Shown: one piece after another, positions 57,120 through 64,000 of the stretch
Position numbering within the stretch: position 1 is the stretch's first letter
Layout: each line of letters begins with the position of its first letter
Assembly (NCBI RefSeq): GCF_001649575.2
Contig: NC_051439.1
Coordinates: 16,976,863 to 17,040,862, forward strand
Direction: 5' to 3'
DNA: 64,000 nt
From: Kryptolebias marmoratus
Lineage: Eukaryota; Chordata; Actinopteri; Cyprinodontiformes; Rivulidae
The notes under the pieces: model-generated
What the model saw: only the letters and a program-made list of their open reading frames with translations
Database searches by the model: none
What the model was told of the DNA's origin: nothing
Program-made: the position numbers and the translations under genes

Positions 57120-60100
57120 TAAACTGGAAATAGGACTGTTACTTTAAAGAACTTGAAATTAATCCACAGTCAGTTTGATTGTATAGAAATGCAGGAAAGT
57201 CCAGACCCTTGTCCTTCTCTCCAGCAGTGGTTAACCAAAAAAGAGCCCTCCAATAACAAGGTGTGTAATAATCTTCAAGGTCTAAGAAATCCACGGGGCA
57301 GTCTCTGCAACTAAAAGCCTTTTTCACAATGCTTTTAATTAATGGGTCCACTACAAAAAGAACTTAAGCTTCATACATACACGTCAGAAAGCTGCTGGAA
57401 AAATCTTTCCAGCTGAAAACTGTAGTATCATAATGTGGTACCTCAGAAGCAACTAGGCCATGCTGGATGACATCTAAACCAGATCAACACCATTTAAATC
57501 AGGGTGTCTGGTTCTGTTAAGGAAGTGGGAATCTCAAGGCAACAAGCTTAGGAATACAAATAGTTCTATAAAAGAAATGATTTAGATTTTGAAATGATAC
57601 ATTTTTCATACTGTTAATATTTTCAGTTACAAAATATTTCACACATTTTCAAGCACAATTAACCAGTCAGGCATTTTAATATCTTGGTGTTTTTGTTCCT
57701 GCTCTTTGTCCAGTTTAACTGGTCAGTTTTTACTTTCACTTCCTTGGCAAGATCCCCTCTTTGTGAGTTTGAGTTAAACTTGCGTTCACGTATTGGTTGC
57801 AGGAAACTCCATGTATCACATCTTCCCTTGCGAAATGTTATTTTACCTACTGCGCTTTTAAAAACCATATTGGGACAAAAAGAACCAAAAATATTTAAAG
57901 GCTGTTTCCGAATTGCTCCGTCTGTGCTTTTAGAGCACAAAAAGGCCGTCATCTTTCAAAGGTGTGTCACATGAAGCCATTTCGCCCTGCATGTTATGGC
58001 TTTAAGAGCTGCTGTACAATCAGGGCGATGGTCCATTTTGCGTGGACCAATAAAAGCACCAGACAGTGGGCGGTAGAGCAGAGCAGTTGACTGTCTATCT
58101 TTCCATCTTAGGTAACAGTCTGACTTCTCTGGTGAGGGAGAACTGAACTGAATAATACACCAAGAGGCTGAGCAGACTAACAACAGAGCTCCATGGAGAC
58201 ATATCCTCAGCGTTAGTCATAATAATAATACACTTCATCGCTGTCAAGGGCTTTTTGGCTTTTAGTGTCTTTAAAGGGGTTTTATAAAGCAAGACAAAAA
58301 TAAGTTGTTCTTTTTTATAAACTTCTCATGTGTCTCAAAGGAAATTATTTGAGATAATAAAGAGGGGAAAAAACAACTTTTTTTGACATAGAACAGAGTT
58401 AAAGAAGAGCAAAAACATGAACCATCACAGAAATAAATGAAGGGAAGGTAAAGGTGTGGAAAATGGTCACGAATGAATAAAAACTTTAGCGCTGCTGCTG
58501 TTTAATTTGATCTTTAAAGGCACACAAACATTCCCCTCTCCCTCCGACTCACACGTCACAGAAGTAAAATAAAAAGACATCCAATCCAGATCAACAACCC
58601 TCCTGTTGTGAACACAAGCCCTGCGGAGCTCCTGGTGCACGGTTGTTGCTTGTATTTCTGGATGGTGTGACTCACGCATTCACAGCTGCCTTATGCTTTG
58701 GGCTCGGGGCTGGTCTCGATAATTAGAGGAAGGCTCAAATGGGCCAAGGGCGTACAAACGATTTCTAATGAAAGTTTCAGATGCCCCTTTCCTCTGAACA
58801 ACAGAAGTAGCACTTGTATAATGCAGCACTATCTCTTATCAGATCTATAGATCACTGTGTGGTCCAGAAATGCTGCTGAGCTTCCTGCCGCAGTGGCGTT
58901 TAATGGGACGGCAGTGGTGGGGAGTGTTTGTCTCAACAGCCCTGAAGGCTGTGTGCTATAACAGCACAGAAAAAGCTTCAAAGTCTTCAGTTCGGCATTA
59001 GACGGTTTGACAAGGAGGATAGAAGGGAGGCTGTTCAAGCTGCAAGTGCATGTAGCTGTGAAATAATTTTATTTTAAATGTTGATTTTTGTCAAACATAA
59101 CAATGAATGATGACTTCACGGTTTACTCATGATAATAAATAACTCTTTTAGTTCACGTTTTAAATAAAGGCCATGTGGCAGCCATTGTCAAGGACACTGA
59201 GAGCCATGACCGCACCTCCACACGTCACATCAACATATTAAAAAACTGATCAGAATTTTTGACCTGGATTTGCAAAATGCTTTTTATTAATCTACAGTTC
59301 TGCAAGATCAGACCACCATCTGCTAGGAAGAAGCAATAAAAAAGGAATACCCTTAATTTCAGTCTCTGCTGAAATAATTAGGCTATTTATATTCCACATT
59401 TCATGATTTAAGAGAGGAGCAAGAGGAAAAGTCGATATTGGGACTATAAAGGCAGCAGCATTTCAGCAGTCAGGTTGTCCAAGTCATTTTGCTACCATGA
59501 TTTATGAATGGCCTTGCTACATGGCTCGACTAGGTAGCACCACTGTAATATATCCCACTGCCTGTCATTAATTCTTCCTCTGATAACCTCAACATGCAAG
59601 GAAACCCCATCTTAAATCACACAAAGACACCTGGCCTCACATCGGGAGGTGTTATGAACATGTTTTAACTCTATGAAACTTTTATCCTCGACCTTTACAT
59701 AGTATCCCTATTTTAGGAGGGCAAATGGCTTCCTGACCCTAATTAACAACATAAATGGCTGTCTATGTAGTTCAGCTGTCAGCTGTACCAATGAACATTA
59801 CAAATAAAAGCAGATAAGAACTGGACAGAACATGATGATAATCACTTTTTAAAAGCTGCATAAACAAGTTGACACAAATTTGACCGTTTGATTAAACTGT
59901 TATATAAGAATCTGTACTCGTTCCACTTTCTCTGGCTAAATTAATTTATCAGTTTTGACAACTAAGACTTTAAGCATTTGCGTAAACTTTTGGTTCTCAT
60001 CCTTTTTTATGCTCAATCTAATAAACCCACAATAAGTCCCTGCATTTCTATGAACAGAAACTTGCTTTGCTTATAGAAAGGAGCGATTCCTCTGGCAAAG

Positions 60101-60466
60101 CTTGAGAGAAGGGCGAAATATTAAAGTCACATCTACTTGTGTCCACAACTCGCAACCTTTTTGGTCCCACTTGAGAACTAAACCTCGACATCCATATTAA
60201 CATACTTGTGCATTAACATATTTCATGCTTGACCTTCCCAAAGCCCAGCAGGGAACTGTTTTACTCCAGCTTTGCCCTGTGGTTCCCCAGGTCCATTTTC
60301 CCTTATACCACCTCTGATGCCTCTTTCTTGGTGAGTTCTTGTCCGATGGGGCGTGAGCAGTAATTTGTCATGTCCCTCTAAGCGTAACCAAGATGAGATG
60401 GCAGGGGCCCCGGGGCACCACCTGAACCACCAGCGCTTGTGCTTACATAAAGAAAGGTTTGGGAGG

Positions 60467-60494
60467 AAAAAAAAAAAAAAAAAGAAGAAGAAGA
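60467..60494. repeat. A run followed by GAA repeat
   Basis: About 17 A followed by GAA units. It gives a spurious Lys-rich frame. Confidence 0.9.
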
Positions 60495-63400
60495 GGGGGG
60501 TGGAAGAAAGCTATAAACAGCCAGGGAAGTGAGAGCAGCTCACAGAGAACGTGCAACCAAAGCAGTAAGAGCTGCATTAATCATGACAATACCTTGAGAA
60601 GACAACCTCTATCACATCAGTGGAAGAAGCCACCGTCTTGGAGAGGAAAAGGCAGCAGTCAGTGCCACAGAAAATACCAGGATAAAAAAGGCTACAGGGG
60701 TATAGGAAGGAAATGGGTTAGACTGGCTTCCTCCACCATATTTACCATAAAATTGCTCACGACATGCACAGAGGACATTCAAAAATGCAGCCATAGTCTT
60801 TAACAAGATCAGCTCCCTTGAGGAATGCTTTAGTCATAGAAAAGCGTGAACTTTGCCCTAGAATGTGCCATTTGCTGTGCCAAAAAAAAAATAAAGACGG
60901 CATGGAAAAAACATTTTGATGGCGTATTTTAAGAAGATATAAATGTCATCTCTATTGTACGTTTGAGAAAAGTTGAAGCCATTGCTGGAAGATTTGCCAG
61001 GAACAGGTTTCTGCATATTATGTTTGGTGAAACCAGACCTGTGTTGATAGCAACATCGCAGCTATCAGACAAACACCTTGCATCCGAAACTGTGAACAAA
61101 CGGCCCTTGCAAGACGATGAGCACAGAAAACCAATTACGCAGGGGAGGACATAAAAGAGAAAAATGCAAATTGATCGATAAAAGCTCCTCATGTGGGCAA
61201 AAGAGAGTGTGGCCGGTTTGGCAGCGCCTCAGAGCTATGCTGCAGAAAGGCTGGAGAGCTCTGCTGTGGGGTGATAAAACAAAGGGGACCACACTTACAA
61301 AAGCCTGCAACATCTTCACACATCTGCACTCACGGGCTGTATGTCAACTGCATTTTGCTCTTCTCTCCTTCCACTTTTTTTTTCCTTTCATCTGTTCCCT
61401 GGATAATCTAGTTATTTATTTATCTTACCCCCAGAAGAACAACACGGCATCAGCACTTAAGATCTCGTCTGTTACAAGGAGAGCGATCACACGTGCCGCG
61501 CCGTAGTGTGTCTGCGAGAAAGTGGAAAATTTCTCATCCTGCTGCAGTGGTATCCCACGAGGAGTTCTGTGAATGTAGAGAGGCTGAAGGTTGAAGCCCC
61601 ACATCAAATTGGAGGTAATGTGGTGTGCACCATCTCACAATCTGGCCACATCTCATTTTGAGAAAGGGATCTCTTGGGGACTGTGTGTGTTAAAAAGAAT
61701 ACAGGCAAGGAGTCCGATTAAACAAACAGATCAATAGCTAAACAAATCAGTTGCTACTAGTGCTTCTACAAGTGATGACAACACACTGGTGCAACTAATA
61801 ACTGATAATTTCCTGCCACAGGCCTTTGCTGTTCATTAGTCCATGCAACAAAAAACATTTACAAGAATATCAGGTCTATTAATCCTGGTTGATTTACTCC
61901 CCCTCCCTCATTATTTTGTCCTCTTTGTCATTCATGAATCAAGGCCAACCTATAGCCACTCCCTTCCTTGTTACGTGTCCTCTACAGACAGGAAAGAGAC
62001 AGGGTAGCAGCTGGGAGTTTTAGCCTCCTGCTGACTGATGAAGATGGCGCTCTGGGGAGGGTCAGTTTTGGCATGTTGGGGTACACATGCTCCTCTGGCC
62101 TCTGGTTCGGCACGTAAACACACACCACCTCAGAAGACATAGTTTGACCCATTCTCTTAATATTAATGACAGCTAAGCAGCAATTTCTTCTGTCTAAATT
62201 AGATTACCCTCCCCAGCTGTGTAGCGAAGGCCGAGATTGGAAATGTTATCGTGACTTCACATCTCTGTCAGTTCTTATCTTGTAGCAACAGCAGCGCTGC
62301 ATTATGATTACCGCAGCTTGATGCAGAAATGTGATGGCTTTAATTTTGTTACTGTGCAAGAAATGTTGTCTCCATCCAGAGCAGCACACAAACATTTCGT
62401 CGTCTAAAGCCAATTACCTCCTCTTTTGTCGAGAAATATGCTGCAAAACTTTGTTTCAGCCAAAGATACAAACCAATCTTGGATATTATCAACATGCATG
62501 TCTAAAAAATAAATGCATATAAATACCACATTATAATAAAGACATTATAAATACAAAGGTGGTGCAGACATAATTTATTTGTCAACATAATGGTTCTGAT
62601 TAAGCTGCAAAACTGTTTTATATACAAATAGGGTTCTTATGAATTATTTTTTTTAAAAAGGAAGACTCTAAAGTTACCTTTTTGATTGGAAAATACGATA
62701 CTTGACATTTATCTATGGTTTTAAAACATCATCAATCAAAAGATTACCATGTAAATAGTGAAAGGATTTTTAGACGAGGCAAAAAAATTCTAAATTTTAG
62801 GTTTTGAATAAGGAGATGTGGGAATAAGCTTAACTAAACACACCAAAACAGCCCTATATTTCATTCCAAGTACAAGTACAAGGCATTCTACTTAGTTAAA
62901 GCACATTTTGTGACTTTTAAAGTTACCGCATGATTTGCTCATACTGGTACAGCATTAAGTGGGAAATAATTAGATATTTAACCCTGAGGCATCAGTGTGT
63001 AAACATATGGTTTGTGTGCTGCTGGAGGAGCTCATTTAAAATAATTTATTTACACATTTGCAACAGAATCTCGAAGATTCTGAGATGATCAAAACACAGA
63101 AAAAAAGTTTGGATATAAGTTAACAGATTTTCCTGTAATGTCAGAAATGCACCTAACTTTTTACGAGCCTAAGAAGCTGAGAAGTGGTGGCTTTATTTTT
63201 AATGATGTGAAAAAATATAAACTGAATATGTGATCAATTGCATAAAGATTTCAAGTTAAGGATGTGAAACTGTTGAATAAATATAGAGAAGCTGTGAATA
63301 CAGGATGTTCCTCTGGAATACTGTATCATAAATGTAAACTGTATCATAAGAAAGTAAAGTTCCTTAAATTTGCATTTAAGAACACTAGAAGAGTAGATAA

Positions 63401-63589
63401 ACAGTACTTTACAAAAGTTTGAATCCAAGTCTAATTTTGTACACATTTATTTCCATTAAATATGTTTAGTTTTTTGACACCAGGATAAACATGTGGTCTT
63501 AAACTAGCTGATATCCATTTATGTGATTTAGGGTCGATAATAGTAGTGGGATTCTTTAGAATTTATTAATAAAACTGTTTTTCATTTTA

Positions 63590-63960
63590 AAAGCCTACCA
63601 AGCCAGAGATTTAAACTAAAATGATCTTATGCTGAGGAGGGACAGCGTTTCAGCCGTTTTGGTCAAACCTTGTACATGATAGTGTGCATGTTTCTCCGGA
63701 GATATTCTGAGAACTTGTAAGATGTGAAAACACTCAGAGAAGGCATTGAGGAGAACTCTCAGGTACTACCACACCAAATTTAATGTCAATATATGTAAGA
63801 CTGACTGAGTTAGAGCCATTTCTGTGTTGACTGATGTTGATTAGCTTTGGTAGCCATCTTGAGTTTGGTTGACTTAACATGATGACTTTTTTAAAAAGTT
63901 TATTAAACTAGCAAATATAAGGACTCTGATGGTCTATATTTTGCATATTAGTGGTGTGAT
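63590..63960 (+). repeat. dispersed repeat family, copy 6
   Basis: It carries GATTTAAACTAAAATGATCT, CAGCCGTTTTGGTCAAACCTT-type sequence, GACTGACTGAGTTAGAGCC and TGGTAGCCATCTTGAGTT in the same order as copy 1. Confidence 0.6.
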
Positions 63961-64000
63961 AGTTTAGATTTTATAAATGAAAAATGTTTTAGATGAAACA

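Larger units (their letters stand above)
55674..64000 (-). other. tfb1m upstream intron or flank, no exon recognised
   Basis: I searched the minus strand by eye for the missing TFB1M blocks (Gly-rich SAM motif, NLPF motif, EVAERL, FVPKPE) and did not find them. The stretch holds GAA- and A-rich simple repeats near 57.1 and 60.5 kb and a dispersed repeat copy near 63.6 kb. The short open frames look random. No claudin-like single-exon frame is present, although CLDN20 lies near TFB1M in human. Confidence 0.5.

Noticed and set aside
57139..57351. 70-codon minus-strand frame with Cys and aromatic residues
   Set aside because: No family recognised, no splice context and AT-biased codons; probably chance or decayed repeat.
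55674..64000. Claudin-20-like single-exon gene expected near tfb1m
   Set aside because: No open frame of about 220 codons or claudin W-GLW-C-C signature is present.

Overview
The window is vertebrate nuclear DNA, almost certainly from a teleost fish. It is AT-rich and sparse in genes. Coding sequence is cut into short exons with GT-AG borders, and the introns carry CA/TG microsatellites, degraded Tc1/mariner copies and a LINE tail of the kinds common in fish. I see no bacterial operons, CRISPR array, rRNA or tRNA.

The main content is one large plus-strand gene, recognisable as tiam2 (STEF), a Rac-specific guanine nucleotide exchange factor. I assembled 25 coding exons from the ATG at 12207 to the stop at 49821. 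All splice phases agree, giving an unbroken frame of 1725 codons plus stop, close to mammalian TIAM2 (about 1700 residues as I recall it). Domains run in family order: a myristoylation-type N-terminus (MGNSES), N-terminal PH with coiled-coil extension, Ras-binding domain, PDZ, DH, C-terminal PH, and an acidic/serine-rich tail ending in the conserved [14 protein letters not shown] block.

Region by region: 1-12200 is 5' flank or 5'-UTR intron, holding a Tc1-like relic, two terminal-inverted-repeat elements, a perfect hairpin, a CRE palindrome and two candidate non-coding exons. 12201-29087 codes for the N-terminus through the PDZ domain. 29088-40941 holds the long introns between PDZ and DH. 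40942-46377 codes for the DH domain, and 46801-49821 for the C-terminal PH and tail. The tiam2 3' UTR runs to about 51.4 kb. From 54138 on the minus strand lie the last two coding exons of tfb1m, the mitochondrial 12S rRNA adenine dimethyltransferase, tail-to-tail with tiam2. The same two genes are neighbours on human 6q25. The rest, to 64000, is tfb1m intron or flank with no exon I recognise.

The most interesting signal is in the roughly 10-kb intron between the PDZ and DH parts of tiam2. Two open stretches there (34385-34797 and 37660-37776) have coding-like third-position GC, donor sites and phases that fit the flanking tiam2 exons. They would add about 177 Cys/Leu/Arg-rich residues to the PDZ-DH linker, or they belong to an unrecognised nested gene. 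I cannot assign them to a family. Other points worth checking are a six-copy dispersed repeat family, paired perfect hairpins near 27.3 kb, and TG repeats placed directly in two splice acceptors.
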